The position numbers and the translations under genes were made by a program. Shown here piece after piece: positions 18,331-26,800 of a stretch of DNA of 64,000 nucleotides. This stretch comes from Planctomycetaceae bacterium (GTDB taxonomy: Bacteria; Planctomycetota; UBA1135; GCA-002686595). The stretch spans positions 124,001-188,000 of the forward strand of contig WGMC01000006.1 in the NCBI GenBank assembly GCA_016125265.1. Direction: 5' to 3'. Position 1 is the stretch's first letter. Each line of letters starts with the position of its first letter. Under the pieces are notes generated by a model. The model had not been told where the DNA came from. It did not search any database and worked only from the letters and a program-made list of their open reading frames with translations.

Positions 18331-19884
18331 ATGACCATCGCGACCACGGCCCTGGCCGTCACCGTCTCGGTCCTCTCCGTCCTTCCGAGCAACCAACCCG
18401 GCAACGGAGCAGCCCCCGCGCCCGTCGGCGACGACGGACACGCGCCGCCCCAAGTCGATCCGCGCGCCAAGTTGGTCAAGCAGGGGGACGATCCCGAGTC
18501 GTTCCGCCCCCTCGTCGAGTGGACCAACACGTTCCAAGGCGCGAACCAGGTGCCCACCTACGGCGACAAGGCGCCGGTGGTCACCCAGCACCCGCTGCGC
18601 CTCTCTGGGCGGCCGCTCTACCGCGAGGGTGAACTCGGTCCGGGGCTCAACCTGATCGGCGCGAACAACCTCGTGTTCCACCACCTGCTCGTCTACGGGG
18701 ACTGGCGCAACGCCGCCGGGTACAGCGACAACGGCGGACCCGGCGCCAACGACGAAGTCGGGCGTTTTGCGACGCGGCTCAACCTGGACGTCGACTTCGG
18801 CATCACCGCGACCGAGCGCATCCACGCGTTCATCCGCCCGCTCGACCGCAACGCGGACTTCACCGGCTTCGACTTCGCCGGCGACAACGACGGCGACGAA
18901 CAACTGCTGGTCGACGGCAACCTGGACGCGCTCTTCTTCGAGGGCGATCTCGGCGCCATCTTCCGCGGGCCCGGCTACCCGTCGATGCCGATCGCCTTCG
19001 GCAAGATGCCGATGTTCTTCCAGAACGGCGTCTGGGTCGAAGACGTCTTCACCGGCGTGGCGGTCAGCGTCCCCGCCAAGAACAGTCCGCGCTTCGACAT
19101 CGCCAACTACGACTGGACGGTGTTCGCTGCGATCGACGACGTGACCACCGGTGCGAGCGACGGCAACGAGCGCGACGAGAACGACATCTTCGTGGTCGGC
19201 GCCGCGGCGTTCGTGGAGGCCAACGAGGGCTACTGGGAAGCGGGCTACGGCTACACGGGCGGTTCCGGCTCCCAGAGCGACATCGACTACCACAACCTGA
19301 CGGCGGCGTTCACCAAGCGCTACGGCGGTTGGCTCTCGAACAGCGTGCGCACCATCGTGAACCTTGGCCAGGACAAGGACGGGCCGGAGACCGCCGACGG
19401 CATCCTGTTCCTGTTCGAGAACTCGCTGATCACGGGCCGCTTGGGCCGCGGCAAGCCGGGGCACAACCCCTACATGCAGGCCACCGTGGTGCCGTACTTC
19501 AATGCGTTCCTCGGGATCGGCACGCCGCAGTCGCTGGCCCGCGACGCGGGCGCCGGTGGGGTGCTGAAGAACACTGGCATCAACTTCGAGGCCGACGCGC
19601 AGACCGCGTTCCCCAGCCTGGACGCCTCCGGCCACGACGTGATCGGCGCTGCCCTCGGCCTCGAGTACCTGTTCGACCTCGACAAACAAGTGGTGGTCGA
19701 GATGGCCGCCCAGACCGACCACGGCGACGAGAACAAGTCCGCCGGCTCCGAGTTCGGCCTGGGATCGCGTGTGCAGATCCCCCTGAACCACGCCTGGATC
19801 CTGCGCTTCGACGCGATGGTCGGCTTCCGCGACGACGGCGACGAGATCGCGGGCGTGCGCGTCGAACTGCGCTGGAAGTTCTGA
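18331..19884 (+). CDS. Outer-membrane beta-barrel (porin-like) protein
   Basis: 517 residues. A signal-like N-terminus (MTIATTALAVTVSVLSVLP) is followed by a Pro/Ala-rich segment. The body shows alternating amphipathic strands, for example ATRLNLDVDFGITATERIHA, HNLTAAFTKRYGG, KQVVVEMAAQTDHG and the final strand RVELRWKF. A C-terminal Phe preceded by alternating hydrophobics is the classic BAM-recognised signal of Gram-negative outer-membrane proteins. There is no plug or TonB box. No specific porin family is recognised. It lies 133 bases after the lipoprotein cytochrome, which suggests a porin-cytochrome pair as in known outer-membrane electron conduits; that role is inference. The ATG follows a CCCCCCCAAGTCCCG leader. 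Confidence 0.8.
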   Translation: MTIATTALAVTVSVLSVLPSNQPGNGAAPAPVGDDGHAPPQVDPRAKLVKQGDDPESFRPLVEWTNTFQGANQVPTYGDKAPVVTQHPLRLSGRPLYREGELGPGLNLIGANNLVFHHLLVYGDWRNAAGYSDNGGPGANDEVGRFATRLNLDVDFGITATERIHAFIRPLDRNADFTGFDFAGDNDGDEQLLVDGNLDALFFEGDLGAIFRGPGYPSMPIAFGKMPMFFQNGVWVEDVFTGVAVSVPAKNSPRFDIANYDWTVFAAIDDVTTGASDGNERDENDIFVVGAAAFVEANEGYWEAGYGYTGGSGSQSDIDYHNLTAAFTKRYGGWLSNSVRTIVNLGQDKDGPETADGILFLFENSLITGRLGRGKPGHNPYMQATVVPYFNAFLGIGTPQSLARDAGAGGVLKNTGINFEADAQTAFPSLDASGHDVIGAALGLEYLFDLDKQVVVEMAAQTDHGDENKSAGSEFGLGSRVQIPLNHAWILRFDAMVGFRDDGDEIAGVRVELRWKF

Positions 19885-19929
19885 TCCGCGGCGGTGTGGC
19901 GCGGTGTGGCGCGGGGTGCGCCGGGTGCT

Positions 19930-20058
19930 CGGGCCTCCAGGCCCGCCTTGGAGCGCGGGGTTGTTCCCCGCGGTGTGATTCCCCTTGCGCGCGGACAGGG
20001 CCGCGCCCCGACAGACCGCAGAACGGGGCTCGCTCAAAGGCGGGCCTGGAGGCCCGCG
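19930..20058 (+). repeat. Dispersed palindromic repeat, copy 1
   Basis: The ends are inverted copies of each other (GGGCCTCCAGGCCCGCCTT at the left, AAGGCGGGCCTGGAGGCCC at the right). In between are GAGCGCGGGG..CCCCGCGGTG and GGACAGGGCCG..ACAGACCGC segments. Its reverse complement occurs at 53892-54058 with high identity, and one end occurs at 32021-32066. Confidence 0.8.
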
Positions 20059-20208
20059 CACCCGGCGGACCCCGCGCACCCTGCGGACCCCGCGTACCCT
20101 GCGGACCCCGCGTATCCTGCGGACCCCGCGTATCCTGCGGATCCCGCGGGCCCCGCGCACCCGGCGGACCCCGCGCACCGGGCCCGCCCCGCGCACCCGG
20201 CGTACCCA
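20059..20208 (+). repeat. 18-bp minisatellite
   Basis: About seven or eight tandem units of GACCCCGCGTACCCTGCG with changes at two or three positions (CGCGCACCCGGCG, CGCGTATCCTGCG) and one irregular insertion near the end. It abuts the palindromic element. Unit length divisible by three keeps frames open but composition gives no protein signal. Confidence 0.8.
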
Positions 20209-20233
20209 TCGCTCCCGCCCCGCGCACCTCGCG

Positions 20234-21118
20234 TCAGGGCTTCAGTTTCGCCGCGAACTCGGGGTTTCCGGGGAATAGGCTCGCGCCCTGCTGCCAAACG
20301 CTCAGCGCCTGGTCGGGTTTGCCCATCTGTTGGTGCAGGTTGCCCAGCATCAACCACGCCTGGGCCGTGTCCGGGCTCGGGTTCTGGTTCTCCAGTTGGG
20401 AGATCAGCGTTTCGAACTGCTTCACCGCCTCGCCCTGTTTGCCCAGGATCGGCGGCCAGAACGACAGCGAAATCGCCTTGGTGAGCCGCGCTTCCACGTG
20501 CAGCGGGTCGATTTCGAGGGCCCGGTTGAAGGCGCCGTCGGCCTTGCCGGCCCAGACGCCGGCGAGGGCGCTCTGGCCCACTTCCTGCAACATGCGCAGG
20601 TAGGCGCCGCCCAGTTCCACCTGCACGGCCGGGTCGTTGGGCTGCTGCGCGGCGCGCGCTTCGAACAGCGCGATCAGCTCCTTCGTGCGGCCGAGTTTCG
20701 AGAGCTCGTTCCAGAGCTCTTCCTCCTCGAGCCCCGACAGTTGGCCGGAGCGCAGCAGTTCGAACAGGTCCTCCGCGGGGAGGTTCGCGCGCGCGCCGTC
20801 CGCGGGGGCGGCGGCCGTTGGGCCCGCGTCGGCGACGAGCGACAGCTCCGCGGCCGGACTTTCCGGCTGGGACGCGGCGGCGACGGGCTGGCGCGCAAGT
20901 TGTTCGAATCGGCTGTCCATTGCCATTCGGTGTTGCTCCAAGGAGCGCGCCAAAGCTCCGACTTCGGTGCGCAGCCCAGCGAGTCCAGCATCGTCGGAGC
21001 TGGGCGCGGCCAACGTGGATTCGGCGGGTTTGGCATCCGCGCCGAGGGCCGTGTGCACAAGGAAACTGGTGGCGGCCGACGTGATCGCGGCCACGGCGAT
21101 GAGGGCGATGGGTTTCAT
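20234..21118 (-). CDS. Membrane-anchored TPR protein
   Basis: 294 residues. An N-terminal hydrophobic segment (PIALIAVAAITSAATSFLVH, about 3-22) anchors or exports it. A coiled-coil stretch follows (about 45-75, LRTEVGALARSLEQHRMAMD). The C-terminal two thirds are tetratricopeptide-like: ELIALFEARAAQQPNDPAVQ, ADGAFNRALEIDPLHVEARL and QAWLMLGNLHQQMGKPDQAL. ATG 21118 overlaps the stop of the upstream gene (ATGA), so translation is coupled. It is the third gene of an ECF sigma operon. TPRs usually mediate protein contacts; the partner is not evident. Confidence 0.78.
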   Translation of the reverse strand: MKPIALIAVAAITSAATSFLVHTALGADAKPAESTLAAPSSDDAGLAGLRTEVGALARSLEQHRMAMDSRFEQLARQPVAAASQPESPAAELSLVADAGPTAAAPADGARANLPAEDLFELLRSGQLSGLEEEELWNELSKLGRTKELIALFEARAAQQPNDPAVQVELGGAYLRMLQEVGQSALAGVWAGKADGAFNRALEIDPLHVEARLTKAISLSFWPPILGKQGEAVKQFETLISQLENQNPSPDTAQAWLMLGNLHQQMGKPDQALSVWQQGASLFPGNPEFAAKLKP

Positions 21119-23058
21119 GGTTGGCGATTCGGGGGGCGTTGGGCGTCCTGCGCCCGGGTTTCGGAGTTCTGGATGGGGCCGGCCGATTCGACCGCGAGCT
21201 CGATCACGGCGGGGCCGGTCCCCACCGATGTGGTGGCCTGGCCAATGCGGCGGCCCTCGCCGTACAGCTCGACTCGGTAGCTCCCGGGCGGCAGCGGCCC
21301 GAGCCGCGTCACGCCGTCGTCGGCGGCGTTCGCGCGGCCGGCGAAGCGCTCGGAGCCGTCTGCCTCGGTGCGCCACACGACCACCATGCCAGGGCCGTCG
21401 AAGGAGGGCACGCCGTCGGCGCGCAGCTCCACACTGCCCGTGGGCAGGGTCAGTTCGACGAAGCTGTCGGCGGAGCGTTCGAGCGTCACCCAAGCGATGG
21501 ACGCGATGTGGGTCTCGAGCGCCGTGCTGCTGAACACGGTCCACGCGCCGGGGGCCAGGTCGGCGAAGGCAAACTGGCCGTCGGCATCGGTGACGGCCGC
21601 CACCCAGTTGCCGCCGAGAGACTCCGTGGTCTGTTCGGCGGCGCTCCCTTCCACCCCGTCGCGCCACAGGCCGAGCGAACGTCCCGCCACCGGCGCCCCG
21701 TCGGCATCGACGAGGCGCCCGCTCAGGCTCGCCGCGGCGGAAGCTTCGGCGAAGTCCAAGACTGCGGTTTCGTCGGTGGCGAGTTCCACGTACCGCATCG
21801 CGCGCACCTCGCTCGCCACGGCGTCCGGCGCCATCAGGAGCACCACGTGGAACCCGCTCGCGAGATCGGCCAGCCGGTAGCGCCCGCCGTGGTCCACCGC
21901 GGCGGCGCGGAACGCGGCGCGCGACGTGCCGCCGGGGTCGAGGAGGTGCACCGCGATCACCACGGCTCCGACCCAGGGACCACCACTCGGCGCATCCACA
22001 CGTCCGGTGACCGCGGCGGGGGAGCCAAGCTCCACGTCCACGCTGTGTACCGAGGCGTCGACACGCACCCAAGCCGGGCCGTGGCCATCGGCCTGCACCC
22101 GCAGGACGAGTGGGCCGAGGGGCAGGCCGGTGAGCTCGAACCGCCCATCCGGGCCGCTGGTCGTGTGCGGCGCGAAGTCCGCGGAGAGCTCGTGCCATTG
22201 GGACGGGTCGAGGTCGACGGCCCGCGGCGGCGTCGCACTTTCGAGCAGCAGCGTCGCGTCCGCGATGCCGTCGCCGCGCGCGTCGTGCACTCGCCCCACG
22301 AGCGCGCGCGGCGGTCCCAGCACCAACGTCACCGCCCGCTCGGCGCCCGCGCCGAGTTCGATTTCGAGGGGGCCAAAAGCGCCCGCCCCCGGCGCGCGGG
22401 CGAAGAGTTCGTAGGACCCCGCAGCCAACTCGATGCGCTCCGCGCGACCCGCGCCGTCGAGAGCCGGTCGGAACCGTTCGGGTTCCACGACCTCCGGCCA
22501 CCCGCGCTGCTCGAGCACCGCGAGTTCGAATCCCGCGGGATCCGCACCGGGGGGCAGCTCGACCAAGAGTTGCAAGCGCGCGTGGTGCGATGCCGCGGGA
22601 TCGGAACCGTCGGGGCCCGGGGTGGGCTTCTCGACGGGCGTCTCGGAGCGCGCGGCCGCGGTGGATTGCTCCGCCGGCGCGCCCGCTTCGCGCGCCTCGC
22701 GCCGCCCGGCCGTCGCCCCGGCGTTCGGGAGTTCGGCGGCGGGGGTTTCGGGCGCTACGGCGCGTCCGCCCTGGGCCACGGAATCCGTGGGGGTGGAGCG
22801 CTCGCTGCCGCCACACGTCCGCGGTCCCAGCGTCGCCAGCAGGAGCAGCGCCACCGCGGCGGCCAGGGCGGCGCCCCAGCCCGTGCGCGGGTTCGCGGGT
22901 CGGCGCCGCACGACGGGCGCGCCGCGCTCCGCCAACGTGTCGAGGAACTGCCGCTCCGCGCGCGCCAAGAACGCGGGATCGGCGGCGACGGGCCGGTACG
23001 CGCGCGCGAAGAGCGCCGACAGGTTGCGCTCGAGCACCGCTTCGTCGAACCGCTTCAC
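21115..23058 (-). CDS. Anti-sigma-like membrane protein with carboxypeptidase-regulatory-like domains
   Basis: 647 residues from GTG 23058, which overlaps the sigma factor stop (GTGA). Residues 1-50 are a cytoplasmic helical segment (VLERNLSALFARAYRPV); one membrane helix lies at about 62-77. The long remainder is outside the cytoplasm and contains several beta-sandwich units of the CarboxypepD_reg/SpaA-like type, seen as PDGRFELTGLPLG, DHGGRYRLADLASGF and DADGQFAFADLAPG. The position directly after an ECF sigma gene and the topology suggest an anti-sigma factor with an external sensor, but the N-terminal part does not show a clear zinc anti-sigma HxxxCxxC motif. A secreted structural role is the alternative. 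Confidence 0.65.
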   Translation of the reverse strand: MKRFDEAVLERNLSALFARAYRPVAADPAFLARAERQFLDTLAERGAPVVRRRPANPRTGWGAALAAAVALLLLATLGPRTCGGSERSTPTDSVAQGGRAVAPETPAAELPNAGATAGRREAREAGAPAEQSTAAARSETPVEKPTPGPDGSDPAASHHARLQLLVELPPGADPAGFELAVLEQRGWPEVVEPERFRPALDGAGRAERIELAAGSYELFARAPGAGAFGPLEIELGAGAERAVTLVLGPPRALVGRVHDARGDGIADATLLLESATPPRAVDLDPSQWHELSADFAPHTTSGPDGRFELTGLPLGPLVLRVQADGHGPAWVRVDASVHSVDVELGSPAAVTGRVDAPSGGPWVGAVVIAVHLLDPGGTSRAAFRAAAVDHGGRYRLADLASGFHVVLLMAPDAVASEVRAMRYVELATDETAVLDFAEASAAASLSGRLVDADGAPVAGRSLGLWRDGVEGSAAEQTTESLGGNWVAAVTDADGQFAFADLAPGAWTVFSSTALETHIASIAWVTLERSADSFVELTLPTGSVELRADGVPSFDGPGMVVVWRTEADGSERFAGRANAADDGVTRLGPLPPGSYRVELYGEGRRIGQATTSVGTGPAVIELAVESAGPIQNSETRAQDAQRPPNRQP

Positions 23059-23720
23059 GGAAGACCTCCGCGTCGGCGCGCCAGCAGCTCGAACACCTCC
23101 GCGAAGGCCCGGCGGGCGCGCAAGAGTAGGCTCTCGGCGGCCTTGTTGGTGCGCCCGCCAGCCGCCGCGAGTTCGGCCGTCGAGCGGCCCTCCACGTACT
23201 TGGCAACCAGCGCCCGCGCGTACTCGGGCGGCAGGCTCGCCAAGGTCGCGTCGACGAGTTCTGCCGCCTCCTTCGCTTCGAGCGCGGAGTCGGGCAGCTC
23301 CTCGCGCGATACCCGCGCCAGGATCGAGTCGATCTCGCCGTCCGCGTCGAGCAGGGCCTCGGACAAGCCCATGGGGCGGCGGCGGTGGTGGTCCGCGATG
23401 CGGTGTTTGGCGATGCCGCGCAGCCAAGCCGAAAGGCTGGCACGCCCGTCGAACGTGCCGATGCGGTCGAGCGCGGCCAGGAACGTCTCCTGCACCACGT
23501 CCTCGGCGGCGCCGCGGTCGCCGAGGCGGTGGTGCGCGAAGCGGTAGAGCTCCTCGGCGTGGCGCCCAAAGAGCTCACGCCCGGCGTCCAGGTCCCCGCG
23601 GGCGACCCGCGCGGCCAACTGGACCTCACTCAGCTCGGCTTCGAGGCGCACACCGCAACGTTCGCGCGGCGCGGCCAAATCCCGCGCGGATTCCTCCAGA
23701 AAGGTCCCGCGCGGGGGCAC
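23055..23720 (-). CDS. ECF-type RNA polymerase sigma factor
   Basis: 221 residues from a GTG at 23720. Region 2 is at about 45-115 (LYRFAHHRLGDRGAAEDVVQ, then FDGRASLSAWLRGIAKHRI), with the typical DVVQETFLAA core. Region 4 is at about 165-215 (LPPEYARALVAKYVEGRST then AAESLLLRARRAF). No extra C-terminal domain is present. It would direct transcription of its own operon and unknown targets. Genes downstream overlap by one to four bases, so sigma, anti-sigma-like protein and TPR protein form one coupled unit. The 30 residues before region 2 are poorly conserved, so a later start is possible. Confidence 0.9.
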   Translation of the reverse strand: MPPRGTFLEESARDLAAPRERCGVRLEAELSEVQLAARVARGDLDAGRELFGRHAEELYRFAHHRLGDRGAAEDVVQETFLAALDRIGTFDGRASLSAWLRGIAKHRIADHHRRRPMGLSEALLDADGEIDSILARVSREELPDSALEAKEAAELVDATLASLPPEYARALVAKYVEGRSTAELAAAGGRTNKAAESLLLRARRAFAEVFELLARRRGGLP

Positions 23721-23870
23721 AGCACCGCCGCGCGGCTGGTCAGAGGGAGGGAAAAGAATCGGGGCCTTGGCCGATTTTTGCCCTCGAACGGGCGCCAGCG
23801 CCGCCAGGCGATGGGCAAAACATCACGTGACAGGGCCTTCGCTCGGGCAGCGCGAACTTCTCCCACCCTG

Positions 23871-26800
23871 TCACCAGCCGAGGTAGTCCTCGGCCAACCA
23901 GGCCCCGGGCAAGTTCTCCACCCGGTCGAGGGCCACCTTCAGCTCGTCGGCGCTGGGAGAGTCGCCGAGGGCCTCCAGGATCGCCGCCGCCTCCGCCGCG
24001 AAGGGCGCCTCCACGCGGGCGAGCGCGGCCGCGACGGGTGCCGGATTGGCGGCCCGCCGCCTTGTGGCATCCCCGTGCAACTTGCGCAGGTCGGCCACGG
24101 CCTTCTCCCAAGCCCGCGCCTCGGCGGGCTCCAACACGGCCTTCTTGGAGCGCGCCTCCTTGGCGTCCGGTGCCACACCCAGGGCCGCGCCCCAGGCCAG
24201 AAGCGTCGGCAGCGCCGCGGACGCGCCGCGCTCGGCAAGGGCCGCAGCGCTGGTTTCGAAGGCCTGCGCGGCGGTCTTCACGTGCGCCAGGCGACCCTGT
24301 GCCTCGGCCACGGCGCTGTCGCGTCGCGCGTCGAATCCCTGGGCCTCCTGGAGCAGCGCCAAGACGTCCAGGAAACGCCCCGCGGCGAGCGCCGGCCGGC
24401 CCTCGGCCTCGTACCGCGCGCGCCACGGGATCAGTTTGCGCAGATCGCTGGCGACCACGAGGGTTTCGAGCGGGTCGTCGAGGAACGTCGGGGTGCCGGG
24501 CGCCCAGCGGTCGCCGATCGCGAATCCCGGATCGCCCTCCCACACCACCTTCGAATCGAGGCCCAGCAGGAGGAGCCGCGGCAGGTTGAACCGATCGATG
24601 GAGTAGCGGCCGAACACCGCGCCGATGCCGAAGTCCTTGGAGAAACCATCCACTCCGACGAGGCCCGGGAAGGGGTGCTTCTCGAGGTACGGTTCGAGTG
24701 CGGCGTCGTCGGTGGCCGACGCGACGGCGACGATCTCGAGGCCCACGTCCCGGTAGCGCTTCTCGAGGTCCACCAACCAGCGGTCGAGCGGCATCAAGTC
24801 GTTCTGCTGGATGCTCCACAGCACCAGCAACTCCGGCGCGAGCCCGAGATCGCCGAAGGAGTCCGGGACCTCGCCGCCGTCCTTGGGAGCGACCCAACGC
24901 TTGACGTCCGGCCACGGCGGCACGCGGTCCAGGAAACTGCCGCCGAGACTCTCGCCCGACGCGAGCAACTGTTCGAGGCGCCGCGCGCGTTCGAGCGCCG
25001 CGCCAAAGTCCTGGGGCGCGCGCGCGAGGTAGCGCACGTTGCGGAAACTCGATTCGCCGGGCCCCGTGATCAATCCGAATCCGCCGCGCAGCACGTCGAC
25101 ACTCTGGAAGGTCTGGCTCGCGACGTACTCGTTGTCGAACCACACGTCGACGGTGTCGCCCACGATGTCCACACGCAGGCGGTGCCAAGTGCCACCCGCT
25201 GTGGTGCCAGCGTTGGCCTTCGGCGCCGCGACGGGTGTGTGGCGCCAGACGTTGAACTGGCCCGCGCCGTAGAACGTGGTCAAGTCCACGTACCCGGTCT
25301 CCGCGGCGCCCTCGCGGCCGCGCCGCGGGGGAAAGAGCAGGTACCCGTGGAAACTGTCCGCGCTCTTGCGCCCGAAGACGAGACCCGCGAAGGCGACTTC
25401 GCCGCTCTCCGCGAGCACCTCCGCCTCCATGGAGAAGTCTCCCGAAGTCACCGTGTCCAGGGTCAAGAAGCGGTAGTCGTAGACGTCGGGTTGGTACTCG
25501 CCGAGGCGCGCGGTCAGCGTTTCGCCCTTCGGCGTCCAGCCCTCGAGGCCCGCGGACGCCCAGCCCGAGAGATCGCGCTCGTTGTAGGCCAGGGTCCAGA
25601 GGCTGAGGGTCTTGCCGCTGGCTTCGATGGCCGCGCGGTAGAGCTCCTCCATGCCGGGCACACTGAGCGCCGTCCCGAGACCCAGCGACATGTCCATGGC
25701 CATCAGGTGCAAGCCCTCGGCCAGGTAACGCTCGACCAGGGTGCGCGCCGCACTGTGGATCGACGTGTGCACTTCGTCCAGGGTGCGGCGGTTCGGATCC
25801 GACTTGGAGAGCCGCTTCTCGACGTCCGCGATCAGCTTCTTGTCGGGCGTTTCGGCACGCTCGAGGATCTGCAGGGCGCGCACGTAGAGTTTGACGGCGC
25901 GGTCGGGTTGTTTCTGCGAGCCGACGAGGAAGTCCGCGAATTCGAGCAGCAGGTCGACGTCGGCCGGGCTCGCGATCAGGCCTTTCTCGAAGTGCTCCAT
26001 CGCGACGGTGGGCTCCTTGCGCCGCAGGGCGTAGCGCGCCCAATCCAGCCACGGTCGTTCCACTTGGATCCGGCCGCTCTGTTCGTCGCGCAGCGCCAGC
26101 GTCCAGGTGCGCCAAACTTCGTCGAGGGCCTCGACCGTTTTGGGCAGGGGGAACGCCTCCGTCTTCGGGAAGTCCACACCCGGTGTGGGCGACGTCGGGT
26201 TGTTGAGCACCACCTCCTCGAAGTTCGAGACGGCGCCCTCGCCCATGCGGCCGCCGGACTTGTCGATGAACTCGATGAAGGCGGGGCGGTACACGTAGCG
26301 CCCGTCCAGGGGGTGTTGGTAGTTGTAGAGGAAGTAGACGACGCCCCAGGTCGGCGCGTACCACGGCGGACCCCACTGGTAGCGGTTCTCGAGCACGATG
26401 CGGAACGTCGGCGCGGTCGTCGGCTCCGCGTTGGCGTTGTTCGGATCGATGCCCTCGGAGTAGGTCTTCATCCACCCCTGCTCCATGCGCGTCGCCAGCG
26501 GGAACAGGCGGTGGTTCGCGGGGAGGTTCATCTGCACCGTGCCGTTGGCGAGCAGGCGGCAGCCCTCGAAGAACGACGCCAAACCCTCGTTCAGCCAGCC
26601 AGACGCGTTGGTGGCGAGGGAGACGAACTGGTGCGCCGCCTCGTGGAACAGCGTGCCGGTCATCGCCTCGAAGCCGCCCGCGCCCACGTAGGTCTCGACC
26701 GCGGAGCCAGTGAACTGCCCGCCGGACCACTCGGCCGGGCTGGAACCGTGTTTCAGGTACTCCTCGCGCGTGCGGAAGATGCGCAGTTCGATGGGGGACA

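Larger units (their letters stand above)
19885..20233. other. 349-bp non-coding repeat region
   Basis: The interval between the barrel gene and the TPR gene has no credible gene. It is filled by a dispersed palindromic element (19930-20058) followed directly by an 18-bp tandem repeat (about 20059-20208). Open frames crossing it encode only repeats such as PADPAYPADP. Confidence 0.8.

Noticed and set aside
20059..20208. Possible CRISPR array
   Set aside because: Units are contiguous with no unique spacers and no cas genes nearby.
19885..20233. Small protein of PADPAYPADP repeats
   Set aside because: It only reflects the minisatellite; no start signal, and the same DNA gives similar repeats in all frames.
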